Assembly (NCBI RefSeq): GCF_900155545.1
Contig: NZ_LT732526.1
Coordinates: forward strand, 718,349 to 769,448
DNA: 51,100 bases
Direction of reading: 5' to 3'
From: Clostridium sp. Marseille-P2415
Lineage (GTDB): Bacteria; Bacillota; Clostridia; Lachnospirales; Lachnospiraceae
Shown here: piece by piece, positions 33,885-42,132 of the stretch
How the letters are laid out: each line of letters opens with the position of its first letter
Numbering within the stretch: the stretch's first letter is position 1
The notes under the pieces: generated by a model
Told to the model about the DNA's origin: nothing
The model's input: the letters and a program-made list of their open reading frames with translations, nothing else
The model's database searches: none
Program-made: the position numbers and the translations under genes

Positions 33885-34775
33885 ATGGAGTATATTCCTG
33901 CAAAGACCATAGTGACGAAAACAAAGGGGTCCGGGTGGTTCGGCATTGATTATAATATGAATATTTATAAAGGATGCTGCCATGGCTGTATTTACTGCGA
34001 CAGCCGGTCCGACTGCTACCGTATTGATCATTTTGATACGGTACGTGCAAAGGAGGATGCTCTGCGGGTTATCCGGGACGATTTAAGGCGTAAGGTGAAA
34101 ACCGGCGTTGTAGGAACCGGTGCCATGAGTGATCCCTATAACCCTTTTGAAAAGGAACTGGAACTTACAAGACATGCGTTGGAGCTTATTGATGCATTTG
34201 GATTTGGGGCGGCAGTGGCTACAAAAAGTACTCTTCTTAAACGGGATGTGGATGTCCTGAAAGGAATCATGGAGCATTCTCCGGTTCTGTGCAAAGTGAC
34301 CGTGACTACAACGGATGACAATCTTGCAAAAAAAATTGAACCATCTGTATCACGGCCGTCGGAACGGCTTGAATTGATAGAGACTCTGAGCAGAAACGGA
34401 ATTTTTACCGGTATTTTGTTAATGCCGGTTCTTCCTTTTCTGGAGGATCATGAAAATAATATTCTTTCTATTGTAAAAGCTGCGCATGAGACAGGGGCCA
34501 GATTCATTTACCCGGCTTTTGGCATGACTCTTCGGAATAATCAGCGGGAATGGTATTTTGACCGGCTCCGGGAGCTGTTTCCGGAACAGGATCTGGTGTC
34601 AGAGTACATCAGACGGTATGGAAACAGCTATGAATGTACAAGCCCGGCGGCGAGGAAGCTGTGGCAGGTTTTTTCCGGAGAATGCCAGCGTTACGGCATA
34701 CTTTACCGAATGAATGACATCATCCATGCGTACAAAAAGTGTTATGAGGTAACGCAGTTAAGCTTTTTTGATTAG
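33885..34775 (+). CDS. SPL-like radical SAM protein
   Basis: 296 residues from ATG 33885 (AAAGGA ten bases upstream; TTG 33876 is possible). The Fe-S cluster motif CxxxCxxC reads CCHGCIYCDSR near residue 37. Surrounding text (NIYKGCCHGCIYCDSRSDCY, then GTGAMSDPYNPFEKELELTR and ILLMPVLPFLED) matches the SPL family of radical SAM proteins related to spore photoproduct lyase but shorter. True SplB repairs spore DNA damage; this shorter group is widespread, and its reaction is not established. It is followed by a small stem (34788-34806) without T-tract. Confidence 0.87.
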   Translation: MEYIPAKTIVTKTKGSGWFGIDYNMNIYKGCCHGCIYCDSRSDCYRIDHFDTVRAKEDALRVIRDDLRRKVKTGVVGTGAMSDPYNPFEKELELTRHALELIDAFGFGAAVATKSTLLKRDVDVLKGIMEHSPVLCKVTVTTTDDNLAKKIEPSVSRPSERLELIETLSRNGIFTGILLMPVLPFLEDHENNILSIVKAAHETGARFIYPAFGMTLRNNQREWYFDRLRELFPEQDLVSEYIRRYGNSYECTSPAARKLWQVFSGECQRYGILYRMNDIIHAYKKCYEVTQLSFFD

Positions 34776-34869
34776 ACGGAAGATAATGTTGCCTGAAACA
34801 GGCAACAAGTTCTTCCTCCGGCAGCATGATCTGCTTTCTTAAAGGCGGCCCTTATTTTGTAATTTATAC

Positions 34870-34904
34870 TTGTAATAATATACCAAAATGGTATAATATT
34901 ACAA
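34870..34904 (+). promoter_or_regulatory. 35-bp palindrome containing the ABC exporter promoter
   Basis: TTGTAATAATATACC (34870-34884) and GGTATAATATTACAA (34890-34904) are inverted copies with one mismatch around AAAAT. The left arm begins with a usable -35 (TTGTAA) and the right arm holds TATAAT (34892-34897) at 16-bp spacing. A repressor bound here would block RNA polymerase. Two further copies of TATTATTCTAAA follow before the ribosome site. Confidence 0.65.
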
Positions 34905-34954
34905 TATATTATTCTAAAATAATATTTATTATTCTAAAGCGGAGGAATTTTAGG

Positions 34955-36685
34955 ATGAAAAAACTCCTGAAGTATCTGAAAAACTATAAACTGGAAAGCG
35001 TTTTAGGCCCGTTGTTCAAGCTTTTAGAAGCCAGCTTTGAACTTTTGGTTCCCCTTGTTATGGCTCAGGTCATTGACGTGGGGATCAGGTCCCAAAACGC
35101 TCCCTATATTCTTAAAATGGGCGGCTGTCTGGTATTGCTTGGCATCATAGGCCTGGTTTGCTCCATAACTGCCCAGTATTTTGCGGCAAAAGCAGCAACA
35201 GGCTTCGGTACTTCTCTTAGAAATGATTTGTTTGCCCATATCAACAGGCTCTCTTACCGGGAAATCGATGTCTTTGGAACGGCAACGCTGATAACCCGTA
35301 TGACCAGCGATGCCAATCAGGTTCAGTCAGGCGTTAATTTATTTTTACGCCTGTTTCTTCGTTCCCCGTTTATCGTTTTTGGAGCCATGATAATGGCATT
35401 TACCATTAACGTCAGGGCAGCAATGGTATTTGTTGTGGCCATCCCTATTCTTTCCGCAGTGGTATTCGGTATTATGCTGATCAGCATGCCTTTCTATAAA
35501 AAGGTACAGAAACAGTTGGATAAAGTCCTTTTAGCTGCCAGGGAAAATCTGGGAGGTGTCCGCGTCATCCGGGCCTTTAACCGCCAGGAGGATGAGATAC
35601 GCCGGTTTGATGAGGAGAATGGCCGTCTGGTGAGGTTTCAGGTATTCGTAGGTAAGATCTCTGCGTTGATGAATCCTCTTACTTACGTTATTATTAACCT
35701 GGGTATTATTGTTCTGATCCGGACAGGAGCCGGACAAGTGCAAAACGGGATGATCACCCAGGGAGAAGTGGTTGCTCTTGTAAATTACATGTCCCAGATT
35801 TTAGTGGAACTGGTAAAGCTGGCAAACTTGATTATAACCATTTCAAAGGCGCTTGCTTGTGCCAACCGGATTAAATTCGTGTTTGAGCAGGAGCCTGGAA
35901 TTGTGGAAACTGCCCGTACGGCTGTAAAAGAAGAGGCCGGGGCGCCAAAAGTGGAATTTGACCATATGTATTTTACCTATGAAGGAGCCAAGGCTGCTGC
36001 TTTAAGCGATATCTCCTTTCGAGCTATGAAAGGAGAGACCGTCGGCATTATCGGAGGCACCGGTTCCGGCAAATCCACACTTGTAAATCTGATTCCCCGG
36101 TTTTACGATGTGACAGATGGCGGACTAAGGGTAGGAGGCAGTGATGTAAGAGAATATCCGCTGGGGCAGCTTAGAGAAATGGTCGGCATGGTCCCGCAAA
36201 AGGCAGTGCTTTTTAAAGGAACCCTTCGTGAAAATATGCAGTGGGGCAAAAAAAATGCCACGGACGAGGAAATTTACCGGGCTCTTGACATTGCCCAGGC
36301 AGGGGATTTTGTACAGGAGAAAGGAGAAGGCCTGGAATTCATGATTCAGGCCGGAGGTAAGAATCTCTCAGGAGGACAGCGCCAGAGGCTTACCATTGCA
36401 AGGGCTTTGGTAAAAAGCCCGCAGATTCTTATAATGGATGACAGTGCTTCTGCTCTGGATTTCGCAACGGATGCCAGGCTGCGGAAGGCAATTAAGGAAG
36501 GCACCAGAGACATGACCGTATTTATCGTGTCACAGAGAGCCTCCACGATTAAAAATGCAGACCTGATTGTGGTACTTGATGATGGACAGATGGCAGGCTG
36601 CGGGACCCACAAAGAGCTTTTGACCTCCTGTGAGGTTTATCGGGAGATCTGCCTGTCGCAGTTGTCAGAAAAGGAGGCGCAGTAG
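34955..36685 (+). CDS. ABC exporter subunit with degenerate ATPase site
   Basis: 576 residues from ATG 34955 (GGAGG, 9-base spacing). A half-transporter: six membrane helices (to about residue 300) and a nucleotide-binding domain. Walker A is GGTGSGKST, the signature motif is NLSGGQRQR, and Walker B reads ILIMDDSASALD, with Asp where the catalytic Glu normally stands. That substitution is the mark of the non-catalytic partner in heterodimeric exporters such as TM287/288 and BmrCD. The partner follows after one base. Such pumps export drugs, lipids or peptides; the substrate is unknown here. Expression is probably controlled at the palindromic promoter. Confidence 0.93.
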   Translation: MKKLLKYLKNYKLESVLGPLFKLLEASFELLVPLVMAQVIDVGIRSQNAPYILKMGGCLVLLGIIGLVCSITAQYFAAKAATGFGTSLRNDLFAHINRLSYREIDVFGTATLITRMTSDANQVQSGVNLFLRLFLRSPFIVFGAMIMAFTINVRAAMVFVVAIPILSAVVFGIMLISMPFYKKVQKQLDKVLLAARENLGGVRVIRAFNRQEDEIRRFDEENGRLVRFQVFVGKISALMNPLTYVIINLGIIVLIRTGAGQVQNGMITQGEVVALVNYMSQILVELVKLANLIITISKALACANRIKFVFEQEPGIVETARTAVKEEAGAPKVEFDHMYFTYEGAKAAALSDISFRAMKGETVGIIGGTGSGKSTLVNLIPRFYDVTDGGLRVGGSDVREYPLGQLREMVGMVPQKAVLFKGTLRENMQWGKKNATDEEIYRALDIAQAGDFVQEKGEGLEFMIQAGGKNLSGGQRQRLTIARALVKSPQILIMDDSASALDFATDARLRKAIKEGTRDMTVFIVSQRASTIKNADLIVVLDDGQMAGCGTHKELLTSCEVYREICLSQLSEKEAQ

Positions 36686-36686
36686 T

Positions 36687-38432
36687 ATGGACGTAAAAAA
36701 GCATAGATCCACCATGAAACGGATTCTTACCTGCATCGGCCGGTATAAATGGGGAGTTTGGGCTTCTTTGGCATGTGCCTTTATTACGGTGTTGCTGACT
36801 TTATACGTTCCGATCCTCATAGGCCGGGCCATTGACTGCATCCTGGGAGCAGGAGAGGTCGATTTTAGCAGAATGTGGGGGATTTTGATACAAATCGGGG
36901 TCATCATTGCCTTTACATCGGCTGCACAATGGCTCATGAGCCATATCAACAACCTGATAACTTACCGGGTGGTGAAGGATATCAGAACTCAGGCATTTAA
37001 CAAGCTGGAGATACTTCCGCTTAAATACATTGATTCCCATGCCCATGGGGATATCATCAGCAGGATCATCGCGGATATTGACCAGTTTTCCGACGGACTT
37101 TTAATGGGATTCACCCAGCTTTTTACCGGAGTGCTTACCATATTGGGGACCTTACTTTTTATGTTTTTTATCAATCCGGCCATAGCTATTGTGGTAGTAC
37201 TGGTGACACCCGTATCCTTATTTGTGGCCAGTTTCATTGCAAGAAGAACCTACCGTATGTTTCAGATGCAGTCTCAGGCAAGGGGAGAACTGACTTCCCT
37301 TGTGGAAGAGATGCTGGGAAACCAGAAGGTGGTGCAGGCCTTTGGCCACGAAGCGGATGCTTTGGAAAAATTTGAAAACATCAATGAAGATCTCCGCGTC
37401 TGGGGCTTAAGAGCTACGTTTTTTTCATCCATAACCAATCCGGCCACACGTTTTGTAAACAGCCTGGTTTATGCAAGTGTTGGAATTGCGGGAGCGTTTG
37501 CTGCTATGAAGGGACTTTTATCCGTAGGCCAGCTTTCCAGTTTCTTAAGTTATGCCAATCAATATACAAAACCATTTAATGAAATATCAGGAGTCATCAC
37601 AGAGCTTCAGAATGCACTGGCCTCTGCAGCCCGGGTATTTGAACTGATCGATGAAGAGCCGCAGATCCCGGATGATCCAGACGCCAGGGTGCTGGAGCAT
37701 GCAAAAGGAGAGGTGCTTCTGGACCACGTGGACTTTTCCTATAATCCGGAAGTGCCGTTGATTGAAGATATGAATCTTAAGGTAGAACCGGGCCGGCGTA
37801 TTGCCATAGTAGGCCCTACCGGCTGCGGTAAGAGTACGGTAATCAATCTGCTGATGCGTTTTTATGATGTGAATTCCGGTTCGATCCGGGTTGACGGGAC
37901 GGATGTACGCCATATTACCAGACAGAGCTTGAGAACCGGCTACGGTATGGTGTTACAGGAAACCTGGCTGAAGTCAGGAACCATCCGGGAAAACATTGCT
38001 TACGGAAAGCCTGATGCTGCTGAGGAAGAGATTATACTGGCAGCAAAGGAAGCCCATGCCCACAGTTTCATTAAGCGCATGCCGGAGGGATATGATACGG
38101 TCATATCAGAAGACGGGGGAAATCTGTCCCAGGGCCAGAAGCAGCTTCTGTGCATTGCCAGAGTCATGCTTTGCCTGCCTCCTATGCTGATTCTTGACGA
38201 AGCGACTTCATCCATTGATACCAGAACTGAGATACGGATACAGAAGGCTTTTGCCAAGATGATGGAGGGACGTACCAGCTTTATCGTAGCACACCGGCTT
38301 TCCACAATTAAGGAGGCAGATGTGATCCTGGTAATGCGGGATGGCCATATAATCGAGCAGGGAACCCATGAAAGCCTTCTTTCAAAGAATGGATTTTATG
38401 CGCAGCTGTATAATAGTCAGTTTGCAGTTTAA
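36687..38432 (+). CDS. ABC exporter subunit with canonical ATPase site
   Basis: 581 residues from ATG 36687. Six membrane helices and a nucleotide-binding domain. Walker A is GPTGCGKST, Walker B is MLILDEATSSID with the catalytic Glu, and the H-loop His is in IVAHRLST. The signature motif is NLSQGQKQL, slightly different from LSGGQ. In a heterodimer this signature faces the partner's Walker A (the degenerate site) and the partner's LSGGQ faces this catalytic site, so the asymmetry of the two chains is complementary. It is translationally coupled to the first subunit. Confidence 0.94.
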   Translation: MDVKKHRSTMKRILTCIGRYKWGVWASLACAFITVLLTLYVPILIGRAIDCILGAGEVDFSRMWGILIQIGVIIAFTSAAQWLMSHINNLITYRVVKDIRTQAFNKLEILPLKYIDSHAHGDIISRIIADIDQFSDGLLMGFTQLFTGVLTILGTLLFMFFINPAIAIVVVLVTPVSLFVASFIARRTYRMFQMQSQARGELTSLVEEMLGNQKVVQAFGHEADALEKFENINEDLRVWGLRATFFSSITNPATRFVNSLVYASVGIAGAFAAMKGLLSVGQLSSFLSYANQYTKPFNEISGVITELQNALASAARVFELIDEEPQIPDDPDARVLEHAKGEVLLDHVDFSYNPEVPLIEDMNLKVEPGRRIAIVGPTGCGKSTVINLLMRFYDVNSGSIRVDGTDVRHITRQSLRTGYGMVLQETWLKSGTIRENIAYGKPDAAEEEIILAAKEAHAHSFIKRMPEGYDTVISEDGGNLSQGQKQLLCIARVMLCLPPMLILDEATSSIDTRTEIRIQKAFAKMMEGRTSFIVAHRLSTIKEADVILVMRDGHIIEQGTHESLLSKNGFYAQLYNSQFAV

Positions 38433-38458
38433 ATGCAGATTAAAAAGTTTACTATATG

Positions 38459-38503
38459 GCACCAGAGTAATATGCACAAATTTTTTTTCTGGTGCTTTTT
38501 CTT
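38459..38503 (+). terminator. Intrinsic terminator of the ABC operon
   Basis: GCACCAGA (38459-38466) pairs with TCTGGTGC (38488-38495), followed by TTTTTCTTTTTC. It separates the exporter from the agr locus. Confidence 0.8.
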
Positions 38504-38575
38504 TTTCATTCTTATGAAAAGCTTTATGGGGCCCGATATTCAAAAGAGAAGAACTTTACAAAAGGCGGTAGAAAT

Positions 38576-39364
38576 ATGTTTGAAATTGCTATTTGTGATG
38601 ATAGCGCTGAGGATCGGATACAATTAATTGAGCAGATTTGGAAAAATATTGAAGATCATGATAAAATCAGGATACATGAATATGAGTCCGGCGCGTGTTT
38701 GCTGACAGCGTTGAAAAAAATCAGATTTTCCATTATTTTTCTGGATGTTCAGATGAAGGGTATGGATGGAGAAGAGACAGCACTCAAGTTACGCGAGTTT
38801 GATAACAATGTAATTCTGGTGTTTTATACCGGATTTGCAGAACCATCTCCACGCAGCTTTGAAGTCCAGCCATACCGGTATATCATGAAAAACATGCCGG
38901 ATCAGGTGATGGGCAGGTACATACAGGATTCCCTGAATAAAATGATTGAGTTTGGTCAGGCACCTCTTCTTACGGCTAACATGAATAGAGAAAAGCTGTT
39001 TCTAAAGGCTGATGATATTGTCTATATTGAGAAATATAAGAAAAGCACAAGAGTTTATATTTCAGAAAATGTTATGTGCATTTATGGAGTAGAGAATGAT
39101 GATAAAGGAGAAACTCCGGTTATACGAATTCCGGACAAACTGGAGAATATATATGAAAAATTAAAATGTTATGGTTTTGGCTATCCTCATGACAGCTATA
39201 TCATAAACTTCAAATACCTTATTTATTGTACCAGTAAAATTTTAAAATTAAAAGATGTAGGTAACACATTTCAAATTGCACGAAGCAAGGCAACGGAATT
39301 TAATAAATTAAAAGAAGAATTTATGTTATCCAAATACAGGAAAGGCGATTATGATGGGAAATGA
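38576..39364 (+). CDS. agrA: LytTR response regulator, AgrA-like
   Basis: 262 residues from ATG 38576 (AAAGGCGG upstream). Receiver domain: acidic pair CDD (8-9), phosphoacceptor Asp57 in FLDVQMKGMDG, Thr in VFYTGFAE and Lys in RYIMKNMP. The C-terminal LytTR domain (about 165-255) starts LFLKADDIVYIEKYKKSTRVY and ends with the strand around NTFQIARSK. LytTR regulators bind direct repeats phased about two turns apart beside promoters. Two copies of a candidate repeat lie downstream. It is the first gene of the agr-type locus and overlaps the kinase gene by 14 bases. The symbol is by analogy; it is not the staphylococcal orthologue. Confidence 0.88.
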   Translation: MFEIAICDDSAEDRIQLIEQIWKNIEDHDKIRIHEYESGACLLTALKKIRFSIIFLDVQMKGMDGEETALKLREFDNNVILVFYTGFAEPSPRSFEVQPYRYIMKNMPDQVMGRYIQDSLNKMIEFGQAPLLTANMNREKLFLKADDIVYIEKYKKSTRVYISENVMCIYGVENDDKGETPVIRIPDKLENIYEKLKCYGFGYPHDSYIINFKYLIYCTSKILKLKDVGNTFQIARSKATEFNKLKEEFMLSKYRKGDYDGK

Positions 39365-40706
39365 GTTATTTACAGTGAGCCGTCTGTTTTTTTGCGGGAT
39401 TGATGTTTATATGCTTTATCGCTTTTTTAAAGCTATATTTCAGGAAAAGTGGAAAGGGAAAAAGCGTGTTTTATCCAGTCTGATCATAACACTTATAATA
39501 TTTTTTGAAAATAGTATTGGAAGCATGCCGCTGAATTTCGTGACTGTGCCATTAGTCTTTTATATATATGTAATACTTTCATTCAATATTTCTTTCAGTA
39601 ACGGAATAGCATATACTATTATTTATTTTGCTATATTTGCTGGTGGCAAGGAAGTGTCATTTGAACTCTTATATCGTTTACTTTCGGGTATTTTACCCTT
39701 TTACATACCGCCATGGTTTACTTCCGGAGGGATATATTTTCTGTTGATCGAGTATCTGGCAGGCTTCTTATTTCTTTTATATATAGAAAAGTTTATTAAA
39801 AAGTTAAAAATCAGTAATAATAACAATTTTTCCTGGTATTTGCTTATCGTTCCTGCCGTATCCTTAATGATTTCAAGCAGTTTTTTATATATAGATTTTC
39901 CGGATTCCATTATCATGCAAATATTTATGTGTGGCGGTGCTTTCCTGCTTTTTTTCGCGAATGCCGCTATCTTTGTTATTTTGGAAAGATATACGGAAGT
40001 AATGAATAAAGTAAAGTACGCAGAGCTTTATACAGTGAAACGGGATATGGAAAATGAGCATTTTCAAAATATATTAAAGATCAATGAACGCTATCAATGT
40101 TATATCCATGACATCAATGCTTATTTTAACAGCTTCCGGGTATTGGCGTTAAATGATGAAAATAAAAAAATAGTTGAAATCATAGATGAACTCAGTGGAA
40201 AAATCCAGAGGGAAACAAGTAATGTTATATATAGCGGAAACCCTGTACTAAATGCGATCCTGACGGAGCGCGTATCAAAAGCCAAGGAAAAGGGGATTAA
40301 ATTATCGCTCTTTATTGAAAAATTTTTAAAGATTGACTTTATATCTGATGCGGATATGATTTCTATGCTTGGTAATATTTTGGATAATGCTCTTGAAGCG
40401 GCAGCAAAATGCAGCCCGGAGGAGCGGAGGGTGGATGTAAAGCTGTTTATGGGAAACAACTATTTTTTGATATTCCATATAGAAAACAGTTATGCTGTTG
40501 CAGTTAAGAAAGAAGGCTCACGTCTGCTTTCAACAAAAGCAGATTCCCGGCATCATGGTTTGGGTATTGGAATTGTAATGACCCTTGCGGAGAAATATGG
40601 CGGGACTTTAAATTTGGAAGAGAAGGATGATATGTTTGTTACAACACTCACCATTTCTACTTGTTCCGGAGCGGAAAATGCAAATTTTGGAACTCAACGT
40701 GTATAA
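39351..40706 (+). CDS. agrC: GHKL sensor histidine kinase, AgrC-like
   Basis: 451 residues. The N-terminal 215 residues form about six membrane helices, as in AgrC, which senses a cyclic peptide at the cell surface. The phosphoacceptor region is NERYQCYIHDINAYF (His253). The GHKL ATPase has its N-box MLGNILDNALEAAAKC (about 340-355) and G-box RHHGLGIGIVMTLAEKYGG. AgrC/ComD/VirS-type kinases use this layout. The last nine codons and the stop lie inside the first copy of the promoter element that serves agrD, so the kinase gene end and the quorum promoter are fused. Start ATG 39351, or 39354 one codon later. Confidence 0.88.
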   Translation: MMGNELFTVSRLFFCGIDVYMLYRFFKAIFQEKWKGKKRVLSSLIITLIIFFENSIGSMPLNFVTVPLVFYIYVILSFNISFSNGIAYTIIYFAIFAGGKEVSFELLYRLLSGILPFYIPPWFTSGGIYFLLIEYLAGFLFLLYIEKFIKKLKISNNNNFSWYLLIVPAVSLMISSSFLYIDFPDSIIMQIFMCGGAFLLFFANAAIFVILERYTEVMNKVKYAELYTVKRDMENEHFQNILKINERYQCYIHDINAYFNSFRVLALNDENKKIVEIIDELSGKIQRETSNVIYSGNPVLNAILTERVSKAKEKGIKLSLFIEKFLKIDFISDADMISMLGNILDNALEAAAKCSPEERRVDVKLFMGNNYFLIFHIENSYAVAVKKEGSRLLSTKADSRHHGLGIGIVMTLAEKYGGTLNLEEKDDMFVTTLTISTCSGAENANFGTQRV

Positions 40707-40728
40707 TTTTGGCACTTGGGTTGAAATT
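40678..40728 (+). promoter_or_regulatory. Agr-type operator element, copy 1
   Basis: 51 bases identical at 48 positions to 41610-41660. Inside it AATTTTGGAACT (40683-40694) and AATTTTGGCACT (40705-40716) form a direct repeat with 22-bp phasing, the geometry bound by LytTR regulators. It ends in TTGAAATT, whose TTGAAA is the -35 of the agrD promoter. Its first 29 bases also encode the C-terminus and stop of the kinase. Confidence 0.75.
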
Positions 40729-40749
40729 TGTCTTACTTGGGTTTATGAT
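40721..40749 (+). promoter_or_regulatory. Promoter of agrD-agrB
   Basis: TTGAAA (40721-40726), a 17-bp spacer, TATGAT (40744-40749), 27 bases before the agrD start. Confidence 0.7.
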
Positions 40750-40775
40750 AAAAAGAAAAAAGGAGTGGTTTTGTT

Positions 40776-40937
40776 ATGAAAAAGTGGGTAGATGTTTTAA
40801 AGGAAAAGGTTTCTATTGTAAATGTGATGAACTTATGTGCACTGGCAGTTGCAGTTTATACTATTAACGTTGCCTGCTTGTGGGCACATCATCAGCCGGA
40901 GGTGCCGGAAGAAGCAAAAGCTCTTAGGAAATTTTAA
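40776..40937 (+). CDS. agrD: Cyclic lactone autoinducer precursor, AgrD-like
   Basis: 53 residues, AAAGGAG upstream. Layout is that of AgrD: an amphipathic N-terminal helix (MKKWVDVLKEKVSIVNVM), a hydrophobic middle, a core with one Cys (INVACLWAHH), and a charged tail QPEVPEEAKALRKF that matches the conserved ExP(E/K)E recognition tail of AgrD. By alignment to S. aureus AgrD-I (Cys plus four residues, then DEVEVPKEL), AgrB should cut after His38 and form a five-residue thiolactone, Cys34-Leu-Trp-Ala-His38, with a short N-terminal tail. The stop overlaps the agrB start (TAATG). Being small, it is easily missed by gene finders. Confidence 0.85.
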   Translation: MKKWVDVLKEKVSIVNVMNLCALAVAVYTINVACLWAHHQPEVPEEAKALRKF

Positions 40938-41512
40938 TGATTCAGCGGCTTTCGGAAAACATAGTCAGCTGGCAGATTAAAAAAAATATTCTGACCGGCG
41001 AACAGCGCGCATTATACCAATATGCTTATGAGGTCATGATAAATCAGATTGTAAATATATTGATCGCTCTCTTAATAGCGGTTATAATGCGTGCCCCTAT
41101 GCAAGTTTTAATATTCCTTGCCAGCTATATCCCTTTGAGGTCCTATTGCGGCGGATATCATGCAAGGACGAATGGTGGCTGCACGGTCGTGTCCGCTTTT
41201 CTGATTTATGCGGTATGTCTGTTAGAAAAAATAATAACAGGAGATTTCGTCCTTATTTTTCTGCCTGTTTGTCTTATAATATCAGGGGGATTGATTTTTT
41301 GGCTTGCCCCGGTTCCTGATAAGAATAAACCATTAGATGAGGAAGAAACGATTCGGTATCGCATAAAAAGCAGACGAATCTGGCTGATAGAGTCCGTAAT
41401 AGGGATGTTTCTTTGGTGTATCAGAGCAAGGGCTGGGGTTGTTATTGCCATCAGCCATATCCTATTGTCTCTTATGTTAATATATGGAATGTTGAAAAAT
41501 CATAGGGAATGA
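40937..41512 (+). CDS. agrB: AgrB-type autoinducer-processing membrane endopeptidase
   Basis: 191 residues with about five or six membrane segments. AgrB is a cysteine endopeptidase that removes the AgrD tail and makes the thiolactone. The catalytic His75 and Cys82 are in RSYCGGYHARTNGGC, with the same seven-residue distance as His77 and Cys84 in S. aureus. Flanking text YEVMINQIVNILIALLIAV and WLAPVPDKNKPLDEEE is typical of the family (the APV..NKP loop). It starts at the ATG overlapping the agrD stop, so the two are translated together, and ends 28 bases before a strong terminator. Confidence 0.92.
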   Translation: MIQRLSENIVSWQIKKNILTGEQRALYQYAYEVMINQIVNILIALLIAVIMRAPMQVLIFLASYIPLRSYCGGYHARTNGGCTVVSAFLIYAVCLLEKIITGDFVLIFLPVCLIISGGLIFWLAPVPDKNKPLDEEETIRYRIKSRRIWLIESVIGMFLWCIRARAGVVIAISHILLSLMLIYGMLKNHRE

Positions 41513-41540
41513 GAATTGATAGTTATAATAATTGTACTTG

Positions 41541-41580
41541 AAACAAGGCTGCAGAAGATATTCTGGCAGCCTTGTTTTTT
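41541..41580 (+). terminator. Intrinsic terminator of agrDB
   Basis: A perfect 12-bp stem (41541-41552 with 41566-41577) ending in a T-run. It separates agrB from the second operator copy. Confidence 0.9.
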
Positions 41581-41609
41581 AAAAAAAATAATAAGATTTT
41601 AATGAAGGG

Positions 41610-41660
41610 ATGCAAATTTTGGAACCTAACGTGTATAATTTTGGCACTTGTGTTGAAATT
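41610..41660 (+). promoter_or_regulatory. Agr-type operator element, copy 2
   Basis: Second copy of the 51-bp element, 48 of 51 positions identical to 40678-40728, with the same 22-bp-phased repeat. It is intergenic here, so its conservation is not due to coding constraint. Confidence 0.75.
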
Positions 41661-41680
41661 ATCTTTAAAATATGTAGAAT
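41653..41680 (+). promoter_or_regulatory. Promoter of the agr-linked unknown gene
   Basis: TTGAAA (41653-41658), a 16-bp spacer, TAGAAT (41675-41680), 45 bases before the GTG start. Confidence 0.65.
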
Positions 41681-41724
41681 GTATCTATAAGCAATAGATT
41701 GAATGCGTGAAAGGAAGGCTCAAA

Positions 41725-42132
41725 GTGCGGACGAAAAGACAGAATGAAAGTTATTATCAATACAGAGCAAGCTGTTGTATTCGTAGAGATGACGGATCGG
41801 AAGAAGTGAAAAATTATGAACTGGATACAGATATCATGTATGGTGACCTGCATTTTTGGAATAAATTTTATTATATGAGACAAAGCCAAAATATGTTGTA
41901 TGCCTTAGCGGCGCGTGACACTGGGGTTGTGAAATGTAAGATTTTAAAGGAAGAATTGATTCTTATACCGAGGTTTACATATAAATCAGATAAAATGCAT
42001 CGGAGATGTGGAATAGGGATTAGAAAATTACTGCTGATTATAGAAATGGTCTTACTAATTTTCCTCAATATGACCAGGCCTACCATGGCTGCAGAAAAAG
42101 AATGTGGTTTTATGCAAATAATGGAGAGTTGA
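41725..42132 (+). CDS. Unknown protein with C-terminal membrane helix, likely agr target
   Basis: 135 residues from GTG 41725 (AAGGAAGG, 7-8 bases away; GTG 41707 precedes the ribosome site). The first 90 residues are soluble and tyrosine-rich (NESYYQYRASCCIRRDDGSE, later LHFWNKFYYMRQSQ). A basic stretch MHRRCGIGIRK is followed by a hydrophobic helix LLLIIEMVLLIFL (about 106-118) and a short tail. This could be a tail anchor, or the signal peptide of a second protein fused in. In another frame, text downstream (WFYANNGELIAVGSSLFW, about 42106-42159) looks more protein-like than the actual C-terminus, hinting at a frameshift near 42105. I recognise no family. It sits directly behind operator copy 2. 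Confidence 0.6.
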   Translation: MRTKRQNESYYQYRASCCIRRDDGSEEVKNYELDTDIMYGDLHFWNKFYYMRQSQNMLYALAARDTGVVKCKILKEELILIPRFTYKSDKMHRRCGIGIRKLLLIIEMVLLIFLNMTRPTMAAEKECGFMQIMES

